Below, one piece after another: positions 49,010 through 58,151 of a DNA stretch of 64,000 bases; position 1 is the first letter of the stretch; each line of letters opens with the position of its first letter. Both the position numbers and the translations under genes were made by a program. The notes beneath the pieces are model-generated. The model had not been told where the DNA came from. It made no database searches and worked only from the letters and a program-made list of their open reading frames with translations. Origin of the DNA: Streptomyces ficellus (lineage in GTDB: Bacteria; Actinomycetota; Actinomycetes; Streptomycetales; Streptomycetaceae); NCBI RefSeq assembly GCF_030406405.1, contig NZ_JAUEPL010000007.1, positions 124,001 through 188,000 on the forward strand, written 5' to 3'.

Positions 49010-49564
49010 TTGACCCCGTACTCCCTGGCGTTCTACGTGGACGTCGTCACCACCGGCACCGTGCTCGGCCTGCGGCCCACGGACTCTCCCGACCGCGTCG
49101 CCGAGGTCCTGGGGCCGGACTTCGCCGAGAACAGCTTCGACAACCGCGGCATGTGCCGTGACTACGGCCTGGCCGAGTTCTTCTGGGACCGCGCTTCCGC
49201 CAACCGCCCCTGGTCGGGTCACCACTTCACGTTGCAGGTGCACAGGCTCGCGCACGGGGGGCGCACGCTCGCCAATGAGCGGCTCCGGGCCCGGTACGGG
49301 CGGTTCGCTCCCAGGCTTCGGTTCGAGAAGTTGCAGCGCCTGCTTCAGCGGCGCGGTGTCCCCCTGCTGGAAATCCCGGCAGGCCCGGCCAACGCGCCGT
49401 ACTACCGGGCGTTCTGGCAGCCCGACTCCCAGGTGGCCGTCTCCGTCATCGGCACCTACGGGGAGTACAGCACCCCGGACAAGCTACGGGTCGGCGACGT
49501 CTACACGATCCACGCCCCGATGACCGCCGACGAAGTGGAGTGGCGGAGTGCGCGGGTCGGATAG
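49010..49564 (+). CDS. hypothetical protein, 184 aa
   Basis: Not recognised. Soluble alpha/beta protein opening LTPYSLAFYVDVVTTGTVLG and containing GMCRDYGLAEFFWDR and HHFTLQVHRLAHGG. It looks intact and well-coded although it sits among pseudogenes. TTG start at 49010 with GAGGA 6 nt upstream. The pattern suggests a conserved streptomycete protein, perhaps linked to toxin-immunity loci; unproven. Confidence 0.65.
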   Translation: MTPYSLAFYVDVVTTGTVLGLRPTDSPDRVAEVLGPDFAENSFDNRGMCRDYGLAEFFWDRASANRPWSGHHFTLQVHRLAHGGRTLANERLRARYGRFAPRLRFEKLQRLLQRRGVPLLEIPAGPANAPYYRAFWQPDSQVAVSVIGTYGEYSTPDKLRVGDVYTIHAPMTADEVEWRSARVG

Positions 49565-49671
49565 CGGAAAGCCGGTCTCGTGGACCTTGTCGGCTGGAAA
49601 CCGTGCTTCGAGCACCGTACGGATGCGAAGGTGTGGAAGCTCGCGTCCGCTCAACGGAAAAGGTCTTCGGC

Positions 49672-50337
49672 ATGGCCGTCATCCACCACACCTCCCTCCA
49701 GCCGACGAAGCTGGAACTGCTCACCTCCTGGCTGCCGTCCCGCCCGTGGTACCGCGGCGACACCCGTGAACCGGTCCTGGCCAAGGCCGGCGGCTTCCGA
49801 CTGGACGACCCGCAGGGCGAGGTCGGGATCGAGTTCATGGTGGCCACCGACACCTCCGGTCTCCACCCGTCCACCTACCTGGTGCCACTCACCTATCGCG
49901 GCGCCCCGCTCAACGGGCTGGAGCACGCCCTCGTCGGCACCATGGAGCACGGGGTGCTGGGGCGGCGATGGGCCTACGACGGCTGCCACGACCCTGTGTC
50001 GATCGCCCAGTTGCTGGCCCTGGTCGCCGGCCGGGCGCAGGCGCAGGACCAAGACACCAGTGACGTCCCCGACCGGGAGGTCACCCGTGCCTACACCGGT
50101 GAGGAGTTCGCCTCTCCGGACGTCCCCACCACTGCCACCGACGACCAGGAGGGCACCGAGCTGCCCGCGCCGCAGGGTATGACCCTCCGCGTGCACCGGG
50201 TCCTGCGGCCCACGCCGGGCGGCCGCCTTCTCCTTCCACCGGGCGCGACCGGCCACGTCGCCGGCTCCTGGCGCACGCCGGACGGCGCCCGTGCTCGCGG
50301 GCTGTTCGCGGTCTTGCACACCAACCCTCGCGGCTAG
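49672..50337 (+). CDS. maltokinase N-terminal-cap-like domain protein
   Basis: 221-aa soluble protein. The first 120 residues (TKLELLTSWLPSRPWYRG, AGGFRLDDPQGEVGIEFMV, LTYRGAPLNGLEHALVGTMEHGVLG, RRWAYDGCHDP) match the cap domain found at the N-terminus of actinobacterial maltokinases, here without the kinase. The remainder is less ordered. Role unknown; stand-alone copies are common in Streptomyces. ATG 49672 with AAAAGG upstream. Confidence 0.75.
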   Translation: MAVIHHTSLQPTKLELLTSWLPSRPWYRGDTREPVLAKAGGFRLDDPQGEVGIEFMVATDTSGLHPSTYLVPLTYRGAPLNGLEHALVGTMEHGVLGRRWAYDGCHDPVSIAQLLALVAGRAQAQDQDTSDVPDREVTRAYTGEEFASPDVPTTATDDQEGTELPAPQGMTLRVHRVLRPTPGGRLLLPPGATGHVAGSWRTPDGARARGLFAVLHTNPRG

Positions 50338-50540
50338 GGCTCCATCGGCGCCGGAAGACCACAGCAGGTGCCGCGCCTGCGGGCGGTCTGCCACGGGCCG
50401 AAGCCCTCGGGCAGCTCACGCCACTGCACACCGATGCCGAGCCGGTGAATGATCCCTTCAGCAGAGGCCGGATGCGGGTCTTCAGCGCCACCTTGTCCCG
50501 GGCAGCAGGATCTTGGGGGCCCGCCGGATCGCGTCAACGA
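50338..50540 (-). pseudogene. remnant of an IS5-family (DUF4096-type) transposase
   Basis: The minus strand reads IIHRLGIGVQWRELPEGFGPWQTA, the typical N-terminal block of IS5-type transposases (usually LRTGAPWRDLPERFGPW), then RHLLWSSGADGA in another frame, matching the RWSADGTW stretch that normally follows. It is frameshifted and lacks the catalytic DDE part. No terminal inverted repeats were found. Confidence 0.7.
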
Positions 50541-50830
50541 TCGCGGCGGCGGCCGGCAGGCCGGGGATGACGGACATGCCGATGGCCCACTGCTAGCCGA
50601 GCCAGGCGACCAGAGATCAGGCGCCCAGGCCGGAGATCGCGCCCAGGACGCCCGTCATCCGCTCGAACCCGTACGCCGGCCCGTACACGACACCGGACGA
50701 TGCCCGGATCTTTGTGTGTTCTGCCAGTACGACGGCCCGCCGGGGTTCGTAGAGACTGCCAGCCAGAGGCCGCGGCGCGCCCCGGAGACCCGGGAAGCCG
50801 AGGCCGAGAACATGACGGAGCACAGGGGAG
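50541..50830 (-). pseudogene. unrecognised degenerate reading frame
   Basis: The minus frame shows membrane-like text (YGPAYGFERMTGVLGAISGLGA, then WAIGMSVIPGLPAAAAIVDA) interrupted by in-frame stops near 50617 and 50594. Probably a decayed membrane protein gene next to the IS remnant. Confidence 0.35.
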
Positions 50831-50839
50831 GACACCACG

Positions 50840-51580
50840 GTGAGCGTGCAGCAGTACGACGAGATCGGTGAGGCGTTCGAGGGCTTCAAGTCCCTGCCGC
50901 TGGCGCAGTACGGGGAGGTGCCCAGCTTCCTGGCCATGGTCGGGGACGTACGCGGCAAGGCGGTCCTCGACCTGGCCTCCGGCACCGGCTTCTACAGCAG
51001 GGAGTTCAAGCGGCGCGGCGCCGTGGAGGTGCTCGGGGTCGACATCTCCCGTGAAATGGTCGCCGCGGCACGGGCGTTCGAGGAGCGCGATCCGCTGGGT
51101 GTGCGGTACGAGGTGGGCGATGTGTCCCAACTGCGGCCCCTTGAGCAGCGCTTCGACGTCGCCACGGGGGTCCAGCTGCTCAACTACGCGGAGGACATCG
51201 CCGCCATGGAGCGGATGTGCCGCAACGTGCACCGGAGCCTGAAGCCCGGCGCCGAGTTCTTCGTGTTCGCGCAGTCACCCGACTTCCGCTTCGACGGGCC
51301 GTCCTTGGCCAAGTACGGCTTTCTCTGCGAGCCGACCGGCGAGGAGATCGAGACCGGACCGCGAGTGAGGATCACGGCGCTGCTCGACCCGCCGATCTCG
51401 TTCGTCAGCGCCTGCCCGCGCCGCGAGGTCTACGAGAAGTGCCTGCGGGCGGCCGGATTCGGCGAGCTGACCTGGGTCCCGGTGGAGGTGTCCGAGGCCG
51501 GCGTGCGCGCGTTCGGTGCGGACTTCTGGGCGGACTGCCTCGCCAACCCCCCGCTGGAGATGCTGCGCTGCCGCGCCTGA
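50840..51580 (+). CDS. class I SAM-dependent methyltransferase
   Basis: 246-aa methyltransferase with the SAM-binding motif VLDLASGTGFYSREF near residue 43, the acidic loop end VDISREMVAAAR and the post-motif GVQLLNYAED. Compact single domain; substrate unknown. GTG start preceded by GGGAGGACACCAC. It marks the right edge of the degenerate region. Confidence 0.85.
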   Translation: MSVQQYDEIGEAFEGFKSLPLAQYGEVPSFLAMVGDVRGKAVLDLASGTGFYSREFKRRGAVEVLGVDISREMVAAARAFEERDPLGVRYEVGDVSQLRPLEQRFDVATGVQLLNYAEDIAAMERMCRNVHRSLKPGAEFFVFAQSPDFRFDGPSLAKYGFLCEPTGEEIETGPRVRITALLDPPISFVSACPRREVYEKCLRAAGFGELTWVPVEVSEAGVRAFGADFWADCLANPPLEMLRCRA

Positions 51581-51699
51581 CGACCGACCGGACAGCCCGG
51601 CGGCCCGACCTCTGGAAATCACCCGGACCGGGGGCAGGGCCGCCGGCCGTTGGTCCTGACCGCTGAACGGTCTTGAGGCACAAGGGGTGGCGCGCCGCG

Positions 51700-51738
51700 C
51701 CCGTCCGGCGTTCGAGGACGAGCGCGCTCAGCGCGACA
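51700..51738. repeat. CCGTCCGGCGTTCGAGGACG intergenic element
   Basis: Located between convergent genes. The core CGTCCGGCGTTCGAGGACGAG with following GCGCGCTCAGCGCG resembles a short intergenic sequence that I recall recurring in Streptomyces genomes; this rests on memory, not a search. Confidence 0.4.
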
Positions 51739-51777
51739 GGCGGATCTCCGGGGCGGGAGCATGACGCTGGGCCGCGG

Positions 51778-53139
51778 TCATACGGAGCGGGTCTCACCGC
51801 TGCGGTCGCCATACGCCCGCATCGCGTGCCCCTCCAGGGCAATCAGGACGCGCCGGTGCAGGTCGTGCACCTGCTCCGCATCCGCTTCAGACACGGCGGG
51901 GGAGAGCGCGTTCCGTACGGCATCGGCCGCGCGCCGTACTTCGTCGACGTGCTCGCGGTCGTGCACGACGACCGCGAGGTCCCGCAGCATCCGCAGGAGG
52001 GCAGCGAGGACGGTGGGCTCCCTGGAGGCGAAGCGCTTGAGCTGGCCGCAGGCCAGGTCGAGGTAGTAGCGCATGTCCCGGTCCGGCACGATGGCACGCG
52101 GCTCGCCGTCGCCGTCCACGTGCACGATCGGACCGAGCCGGCAGTCGGCGAGCCGCACGAGAAGGTCGGCCATGTGTCCCACGGCGGCAGCCGCGGTGAC
52201 CGGGTCGTTGATGCCCGGTGACATGGCCTTGACGGCGATGTCCTCCAGCTGGCGGAAGCCGAACGCCACATCCTGGTCGAGTGTCCGCTCGTACCCGAGC
52301 GTGACGGCCGCGTTGATCTCCGCGGCTGTCCCGTCCGCCTCCGGCTCAGGAGGCCCGGCTCCCTGTGCACGGGCCCAGACGGTGGCCAGCGGGCTGCGGG
52401 CGATGACCAGGTCGCCAGGCCGTGTGTTGAGGCGCACCAATGCGCCGCGGCGGCGGGCGCACTCCACGAGAGCGTGGACGTCGACCAGCCGTACGAACCC
52501 GCTGTCCGTCGCGTACACCGTTACCCCGGCCGCTTCGTCGAGCTCCATCTCGTCCGGTGAGTGGGGGCGTGGGTCGTCGTGAGCCGGGTAGAAGATGCCG
52601 ATCGCGGTCGCCGTCTCCTGGTGAACGCCTTGCATCATGGAATCCACCCGCACCTCACGCACGATATGCGTGAGGTAGGCCAGGACCGCCGCCAGCGATG
52701 CGACGCCCAGCACCATCGAGGTCACAAGAGCCAAGCCAGGCACCGGGTTCTTGGTGTCGAGGAACGACAGCGTGGTGATCGTGAAGACGAAGGCGCACGT
52801 CAGCACCGTAAGCACCGACTTGGCGGCGGTGTCGCGTGCGTAGCGCCGGAGCAGCCGGGGAGAGAACTGCTGGGACGCCAGCTGGAGCGTTACCACCGTC
52901 AGGCTGAAGGTGAGGGTGGTGACGGTCACCGACGTGGTGGCGACCGCCTGCAGGGCTGTGGCGGCGGAGTTGACATCCCCCGGCCACAGACCTGCCGCTG
53001 GGCTTCCCGGCGCAGGCCGGACACGCGCAAGGAGCAGCGCAGCGGCGAATGCCACGACACCGCCCACGGTGGGCGGCAGCCACAACGGGCTCCTCGATCC
53101 CTCGGCGCGCGGAGTACGCCTGCCCGGCAGTGACACCAT
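51778..53139 (-). CDS. DUF2254 membrane protein
   Basis: 453 aa. About four N-terminal membrane segments (two before and two after the conserved block TLTFSLTVVTLQLASQQFSPRLLR), then a soluble domain containing RRGALVRLNTRPGDLVIA, AFGFRQLEDIAVKAMSPGINDP and a long helical end. These are the DUF2254 hallmarks; function unknown, possibly transport or membrane stress. ATG 53139 is the first plausible start; longer frames upstream are not protein-like. Confidence 0.88.
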   Translation of the reverse strand: MVSLPGRRTPRAEGSRSPLWLPPTVGGVVAFAAALLLARVRPAPGSPAAGLWPGDVNSAATALQAVATTSVTVTTLTFSLTVVTLQLASQQFSPRLLRRYARDTAAKSVLTVLTCAFVFTITTLSFLDTKNPVPGLALVTSMVLGVASLAAVLAYLTHIVREVRVDSMMQGVHQETATAIGIFYPAHDDPRPHSPDEMELDEAAGVTVYATDSGFVRLVDVHALVECARRRGALVRLNTRPGDLVIARSPLATVWARAQGAGPPEPEADGTAAEINAAVTLGYERTLDQDVAFGFRQLEDIAVKAMSPGINDPVTAAAAVGHMADLLVRLADCRLGPIVHVDGDGEPRAIVPDRDMRYYLDLACGQLKRFASREPTVLAALLRMLRDLAVVVHDREHVDEVRRAADAVRNALSPAVSEADAEQVHDLHRRVLIALEGHAMRAYGDRSGETRSV

Positions 53140-53377
53140 CCCCCAGCCATACACCACCGCCGCCCGGCGGCACGGTTGCGACGCGGCCTCCACTGGGCGC
53201 TGCGCGACCCCGGCCCCCGGCAAGCAGCCTTCCAGGCCCGGACTCAGTCCGCTGCGGCTCGCCGGCGGCGCCCCGCGGGTCGGGCAGCGCTTGGTCGACG
53301 CGGGGCGCTCCCGCCATGGACCGCCTGGGTGAGACACCCAAGCAGCAGGTGAGTCGGCCAGTACGACGGGTACCGGC

Positions 53378-53773
53378 GTGAGCATGCCCCTGTCGATGGA
53401 ACTGCTGCCCGAGTCCACTCTGCGCGACGTGATCGGCCTGCTCGTCAGAGTGGTCGAGGCCGCTGGAGCGTTGATCGTCTTCGTCGGGGCCATCTGGGCG
53501 TTTGCCCAGTTCATCCTTGCTGGGATGCGCAGTGGCCGGCGGGTGGCCGGCTTCAACCGCATCCGTCTCAGCCTGGGTCGATTCCTTGTCCTCGGGCTCG
53601 AATTCCAGCTCGCCGGTGACGTGCTGCGTACGGCCGTGGCGCCGAGCTTCGCGGAGATCGGGCAACTCGCGGCCATCGCGGCAATTCGTACCGCGCTCAA
53701 CTACTTCCTGGGCCGGGAGATCGCCCGCGAACGCGCCGAACTCGACAAGGACAACAAGGCCACCACCTCATGA
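53378..53773 (+). CDS. DUF1622 membrane protein
   Basis: 131 aa, with two to three membrane segments (VEAAGALIVFVGAIWAFAQFIL) followed by the basic-hydrophobic family block RIRLSLGRFLVLGLEFQLAGDVLRTAV and IAAIRTALNYFLGREI. GTG 53378 or ATG 53384 may be the start. ATGA overlap with the next small gene. Confidence 0.85.
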   Translation: MSMPLSMELLPESTLRDVIGLLVRVVEAAGALIVFVGAIWAFAQFILAGMRSGRRVAGFNRIRLSLGRFLVLGLEFQLAGDVLRTAVAPSFAEIGQLAAIAAIRTALNYFLGREIARERAELDKDNKATTS

Positions 53774-54018
53774 CCGCCTGGCTGCACACCGCGGCCATGC
53801 TGGCAACCGCTGCGGGGGTGCTGAGCGCATGCGCGGCCTACCTGGCGACGAGGCAAGTGCGCCTCTCGCTGGGAGTGCTGCTCGACTTCCTCACCGCTGC
53901 CGGGCTGATCAGGCTCGCAGACGAACCATCGTGGAGCAGCATCGCCACCGCGGCGGCCGTGATCGGCCTCCGCAAACTGATCGCGACACGTCTCGGCCGG
54001 CACCCGCTCGTGCGATGA
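53770..54018 (+). CDS. small hydrophobic membrane protein, 82 aa
   Basis: Not recognised. Two or three hydrophobic segments (MLATAAGVLSACAAYLA, SLGVLLDFLTAAGLIRLA, IATAAAVIGLRKLIA). Coupled by ATGA to the DUF1622 gene and similar in layout (LSLGVLLDFLTAAGLIRL compared with LSLGRFLVLGLEF), so it may be a partner subunit. Confidence 0.75.
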   Translation: MTAWLHTAAMLATAAGVLSACAAYLATRQVRLSLGVLLDFLTAAGLIRLADEPSWSSIATAAAVIGLRKLIATRLGRHPLVR

Positions 54019-54104
54019 GAAAGGCGGGACATCTCCTGCGCTCGCTGTGCGCTGACCGTACAGCCCGGCCGGAAGACTCGCTCGCAGTGCCGTGCCGCGC
54101 ACGG

Positions 54105-55370
54105 CTACGTGGCGACGCCGTTATGGCCGGGATCCTCGGCCTCGTCGAGCTGCCTGTATTTCCGGTTTCGCAGTTTCAGCAGAATGGTTGCCAGAACCGC
54201 CGCTATGGCGGAGCCGAGCAGAACCGCGCCCTTGATGCGCTCGACGTCTTCAGCGTCACGGTAGGCCAGTTCGCCGATCAGCAGCGAGATGGTGAAGCCG
54301 ATTCCGGCCAGCATGGCCACCGCGAGAACGTCCGCCCAGGCGAGCCCGCGGGCGAGCCGCGCCCGGGTGAGACGTACGGCCAGGTAGGACCCGCCGAAAA
54401 TGCCGAGGGTCTTGCCGACGACCAGGCCCAGTGTCACGCCCACCGGTTCAGGACGGCTGACGATCTCCGCCAGGGTGCTGCCGGAGACGGTTACTCCGGC
54501 CGCGAAGAGGGCGAACAGCGGAACGGCCACCCCGGCGGACACCGGTCGGATCAGATGCGCGATGTGTTCGGCCGGCCGGCGGCCGTTGGGGCCGTCCGGG
54601 GCCACCCGTAGCAGCAGGCCCATGGCGACCCCGGCAACCGTGGCGTGAACACCGCTGTTGTACGTGAGCCCCCAGATGACGAGCGCCAGCGGGAGGTACC
54701 AGTACCAGCCGTGCACCCGCCTGCGGTCGTGCAGGTGGAAGAAGAGTCCCAGCCCGATGACCGCCCCGATGAGAGCCGCCAGGTTGATCGTCGAGGTGTA
54801 GAACACGGCGATGACGACGATGGCGCCCAAGTCGTCGATCACCGCCAGGGTGAGGAGGAAAGCGCGCAGCCCGGACGGCAGGTGGGTGTCGATCACCGCC
54901 AGTATGCCCAGGGCGAAGGCGATGTCGGTGGCGATGGGAACGGCCCACCCGTTCCATGTGCCTCCTTGCGTGGTGGCCACCAGGCCGTACACCAGCGCCG
55001 GCGCCACCATGCCGCTGACGGCCGCGACTACGGGCAACACGGCCGCGCCGGGGTGGCGGAGTTCACCGATCAGGAGCTCTCGCTTGAGCTCCGCTCCCGC
55101 GACGAAGAAGAAGATCGTCAGCAAGCCCTCGGACGTCCAATGGGCAACGGAAAGGTTCAACCCGATTGCCTCGATACCGAAGTGGGCCTCGCGTACGGAC
55201 TCGTAGAGACCGCTCAGCGGCGTGTTGGCCCACACCAGTGCGATCGCCGCCGACACCAGGAGCACCGTGCCGCCGACCGTCTCGGTGCGCAGGGCGTCCA
55301 CCACGAAGGTCCGCTCCGCCGGCGACGGACGGCCGAGAACCGTTCGACTGCCAGGTTTCCGGTTGGGCAT
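54105..55370 (-). CDS. nhaA: Na+/H+ antiporter NhaA
   Basis: 421-aa membrane antiporter. The essential adjacent aspartates are in TLAVIDDLGAIVVIAVFY; ATDIAFALG, EGLLTIFFFVAGAELKREL and AGIGFTISLLIGELAY complete the NhaA pattern. ATG 55370 is the family-typical start. Encoded 35 nt after the DUF3040 gene on the same strand. Confidence 0.94.
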   Translation of the reverse strand: MPNRKPGSRTVLGRPSPAERTFVVDALRTETVGGTVLLVSAAIALVWANTPLSGLYESVREAHFGIEAIGLNLSVAHWTSEGLLTIFFFVAGAELKRELLIGELRHPGAAVLPVVAAVSGMVAPALVYGLVATTQGGTWNGWAVPIATDIAFALGILAVIDTHLPSGLRAFLLTLAVIDDLGAIVVIAVFYTSTINLAALIGAVIGLGLFFHLHDRRRVHGWYWYLPLALVIWGLTYNSGVHATVAGVAMGLLLRVAPDGPNGRRPAEHIAHLIRPVSAGVAVPLFALFAAGVTVSGSTLAEIVSRPEPVGVTLGLVVGKTLGIFGGSYLAVRLTRARLARGLAWADVLAVAMLAGIGFTISLLIGELAYRDAEDVERIKGAVLLGSAIAAVLATILLKLRNRKYRQLDEAEDPGHNGVAT

Positions 55371-55405
55371 GGTTCTGCGCTCCCGGAGGCGGTGCCTGTG
55401 GATGA

Positions 55406-55747
55406 TCACATCGGCTGGACGTACAGGGACCCGGGTGGGACGAGACTGGTCGGCGGTGTGGAGGAGTCCGCGTCCGCCGATGACGCGCCGAGAGCCGCCG
55501 TCAGCAGCAATCCCGCGATGGCGACGATGATCAGCACGATGACGGCCGTCTTCTGCCAGTCTCTGTGCTGCGCGTGGCGAGCCCGCCCCTCCTCCCCCTC
55601 CCTCTGCTCCTGCTCCTGCTCCTGCTCCTGGCTGCTGGGGAACTGCTCGTTGAGCGTGTCGATACGTGCGACAAGCTCGGGATCGTCACGGGAGAGGCGC
55701 TCTTCGATCTGCGCGAGGATACGTTCCTCGTCCATTTCTGGTTCCAT
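55406..55747 (-). CDS. DUF3040-like small membrane protein
   Basis: 113 aa. The N-terminal DEERILAQIEERLSRDDPELVARI matches the start of DUF3040 proteins. A Glu/Gln-rich run (QEQEQEQEQREGEEG) follows, then one membrane helix (TAVIVLIIVAIAGLLLTAAL) and a short outer tail. ATG 55747 is taken; two upstream GTGs (55753, 55756) are in frame. Confidence 0.7.
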   Translation of the reverse strand: MEPEMDEERILAQIEERLSRDDPELVARIDTLNEQFPSSQEQEQEQEQREGEEGRARHAQHRDWQKTAVIVLIIVAIAGLLLTAALGASSADADSSTPPTSLVPPGSLYVQPM

Positions 55748-55776
55748 GCCCACCACCTGCTTCCGGGGAGACAGTC

Positions 55777-55799
55777 GACCGCGTGGGGAGTGCGCGGTC
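55777..55799 (-). terminator. weak hairpin between slipin and DUF3040 genes
   Basis: GACCGCG and CGCGGTC form a 7-bp stem with a 9-nt loop. No T-run follows; it may be an attenuator or an RNA processing site. Confidence 0.3.
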
Positions 55800-55810
55800 C
55801 GTGGCTGTCG

Positions 55811-56605
55811 CTATGCGCGTTCGGCGGAGACCGCGGGCTTCCGGCCGTCGGGCGGACGGAGCATGTCGACCAGCCGGAGGATCTCCATGGGCAGGGGGAA
55901 GATGAGCGTGGAGTTCCGCTCGCTGGAGATCTCCGACATGGTGGACAGGATCCGCAGGTGCATGGCCGCGGGGTGACCTTCGAGCCGCTCCGCAGCGTCA
56001 GCCAGGGTCTCCGCGGCCTCGAACTCGCCTTTGGCGTGGATGACCTTGGCCCGCCGGTCGCGCTCGGCCTCGGCCTGCCGGGCCATGGCCCGCCGCATGG
56101 CCTCCGGCAGCTCGACGTCCTTGACCTCGACCAGCGTCACCTTCACGCCCCACGGGTTGGTCACGTCGTCGATGATCCGCTGGAGCCGCTGGTTGATCTC
56201 GTCCCGGTTGATCAGAAGCTCATCCAGGTCGACCTGGCCGAGAATGCTGCGCAGCGTCGTCTGGGCTATCTGCGAGGTGCCCTTGACGTGGTCCTCGATG
56301 GCCACGACCGACCGGTTCGGGTCGACAACGTTGAAGTATGTGACGGCGTTGACCCGCACCGTGACATTGTCCCTGGTGATCACATCCTGCGGGGGAATAT
56401 CCATCGTCACGGTCCGCAGGGACACGCGCACCATCCGGTCGACCACGGGGATGATGAGAAACAGCCCGGGGCCCTTGGCCCCGATGATGCGGCCGAGGCG
56501 GAAGATCACACCTCGTTCGTACTCGGGCACGATCTTGACAGCCATCATCGCGAGGATCAGTACGAGACCCCCGGCAAGCAGAATGCCGGTCAGTACGGAA
56601 CTCAT
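55811..56605 (-). CDS. slipin (SPFH/band-7 family membrane protein)
   Basis: 264 aa. One N-terminal membrane helix, then the SPFH domain ([52 protein letters not shown]) and a coiled-coil helix rich in Ala/Glu/Arg ([21 protein letters not shown]). It forms membrane-microdomain scaffolds. ATGA overlap with the NfeD gene gives the classic slipin-NfeD pair. Confidence 0.93.
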   Translation of the reverse strand: MSSVLTGILLAGGLVLILAMMAVKIVPEYERGVIFRLGRIIGAKGPGLFLIIPVVDRMVRVSLRTVTMDIPPQDVITRDNVTVRVNAVTYFNVVDPNRSVVAIEDHVKGTSQIAQTTLRSILGQVDLDELLINRDEINQRLQRIIDDVTNPWGVKVTLVEVKDVELPEAMRRAMARQAEAERDRRAKVIHAKGEFEAAETLADAAERLEGHPAAMHLRILSTMSEISSERNSTLIFPLPMEILRLVDMLRPPDGRKPAVSAERA

Positions 56606-57945
56606 GACTCTCCCTTCTCCGCAGTGCGCCGGCCGGGGTCCGGTTCGGCGCTTTCGACGATCAGGTCCAGGCCCTCACGGCCCACCACACGGACCTGCCG
56701 CCCCTCGGTGAGCGGCGCGTCGCGGCCGCGGACGGTCCACCACGCCCCGTCCAGCAGGATCTGACCGGTGCCGTCCCCGACACGGCGGACCACGGCCTCA
56801 CGGCCGATCAGTGCCTCCCCTCCCGTGGTGGAAGAGGCGCGCCGGGCCCGCCAGGCGAGCCGGCCGGCGAGAAGGGAGCCCGCTCCGACGACGAGTGCGG
56901 TCGGCCAGAGGACTTCCGGGGCGACGCCCACCTCGCCCCGGAAGAGGAAGATGCCGGACAGCAGGAGGGCCGCCGTGCCGCCGGCGGCGAAGACCCCGAC
57001 TCCCGGGGTGAGCACTTCGCCGATGAACAGGGCGGCGGCGAGTCCAAGCAGCAGCAGTCCGGCCGCGTTGAACGGCAGCACGCTGAGGGCCACGAAACCG
57101 AGGACCAGCAGGATCAGCCCGGTGACGCCGGCGATCCCCATCCCGGGGCTGGCGAGTTCGTAGATCACAGCGAGGGTGCCGATCGACAGAAACAGGTAGG
57201 CCAGCTCGGGGCTTGCCAGCATCTGCCGGAGTTCACCGAGAAACCCGAGTTCATGCTCGGCAACGTGGGCTCCGGCCGTGTGCAGCACCACCTCGTTGCC
57301 CGAGGCAAGAGACACCCGGCGGCCGTCGAGCGCCGTCAGCAAGGCGTCCCGGGAGGGCGCTCTCAGGTCGACGACGTCCTTGCGCAGCGCTTCCCGGTCG
57401 GAGACGGACGTACCCTCGCGGACCATGTCGTCGGCGAACGCGGTGCTCCGTCCACGCTCCTCGGCCATCGACACGGCGAACGCGGCGGCATCGTTGACCA
57501 CCTTCGCGCTCGCCTTCTCACCCTCGCCGGTGACAGGTGTGCCGGCACCGATATGGGTGCCCGGGGCCATCGCGGCGACGTGGGCCGACATCGTGATGTA
57601 GGCCCCGGCCGATGCGGCTCGGGCCCCCGAGGGGGTGACATGGACGACGACGGGGACCGGGGAGTCCAGGAAGGTCTGGACGATGTCCCTCGTCGACTCG
57701 AGCAGCCCCCCTGGGGTGTCCACCTCGACCAGGACCGCCCCATGGTTGTCGCGCTCGGCAACGCGTATGCCGTCGTCGAGGTGCTCGGCGACGACGGGCG
57801 TGATCGCCCCGTCGACGCGGGTCGCCAGGACCGTCGGTGTCTGCGCCACGGCGGTCACCGGGGCGGCAAGGGCGCAGGTCAAGGCCGCCAGCAGCGCAAC
57901 AGCAAGCAGCTGGAGCGGTGACACCACGGTGCGGCCCGGGAGCAA
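56602..57945 (-). CDS. long-form NfeD protein (ClpP-class membrane serine protease)
   Basis: 447 aa. Signal peptide, then a ClpP-like protease domain with the nucleophile in [12 protein letters not shown] and the base Lys in [15 protein letters not shown], four to five membrane helices and a C-terminal OB-fold ([16 protein letters not shown]). Homologous NfeD proteases cut slipin C-termini. It is co-translated with the slipin gene. A triple 13-bp repeat lies upstream. Confidence 0.92.
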   Translation of the reverse strand: MLPGRTVVSPLQLLAVALLAALTCALAAPVTAVAQTPTVLATRVDGAITPVVAEHLDDGIRVAERDNHGAVLVEVDTPGGLLESTRDIVQTFLDSPVPVVVHVTPSGARAASAGAYITMSAHVAAMAPGTHIGAGTPVTGEGEKASAKVVNDAAAFAVSMAEERGRSTAFADDMVREGTSVSDREALRKDVVDLRAPSRDALLTALDGRRVSLASGNEVVLHTAGAHVAEHELGFLGELRQMLASPELAYLFLSIGTLAVIYELASPGMGIAGVTGLILLVLGFVALSVLPFNAAGLLLLGLAAALFIGEVLTPGVGVFAAGGTAALLLSGIFLFRGEVGVAPEVLWPTALVVGAGSLLAGRLAWRARRASSTTGGEALIGREAVVRRVGDGTGQILLDGAWWTVRGRDAPLTEGRQVRVVGREGLDLIVESAEPDPGRRTAEKGES

Positions 57946-57978
57946 GACGACGCCCCCTCTCCTTGCCGAATCGCAGGG

Positions 57979-58013
57979 GGTGATTCAGGGAGGTGATTCA
58001 CGGAGGTGATTCG
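57979..58013 (-). promoter_or_regulatory. three GAATCACC direct repeats, 13-bp period
   Basis: On the minus strand (C)GAATCACC recurs three times exactly 13 bp apart, ending 34 nt upstream of the NfeD start. The position and regularity suggest a regulator-binding array, or slippage. Confidence 0.4.
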
Positions 58014-58151
58014 TTCGTGTAGGGCCCAGTACCCGTGCCGCTCGGGCGGACGCCCTTCCACGGCCGCCATGGACGGCCGTTTCGGCCCGCCGTTCTTTGC
58101 CGGGCTTCGGCAATATGGATGTCAAGGCCGATCAACGCCCATGGGGAGAAC

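Noticed and set aside
47142..50840. Degenerate region as a mobile genomic island
   Set aside because: No integrase, attachment-site duplication, tRNA or terminal repeats were found; only one IS remnant supports mobility.
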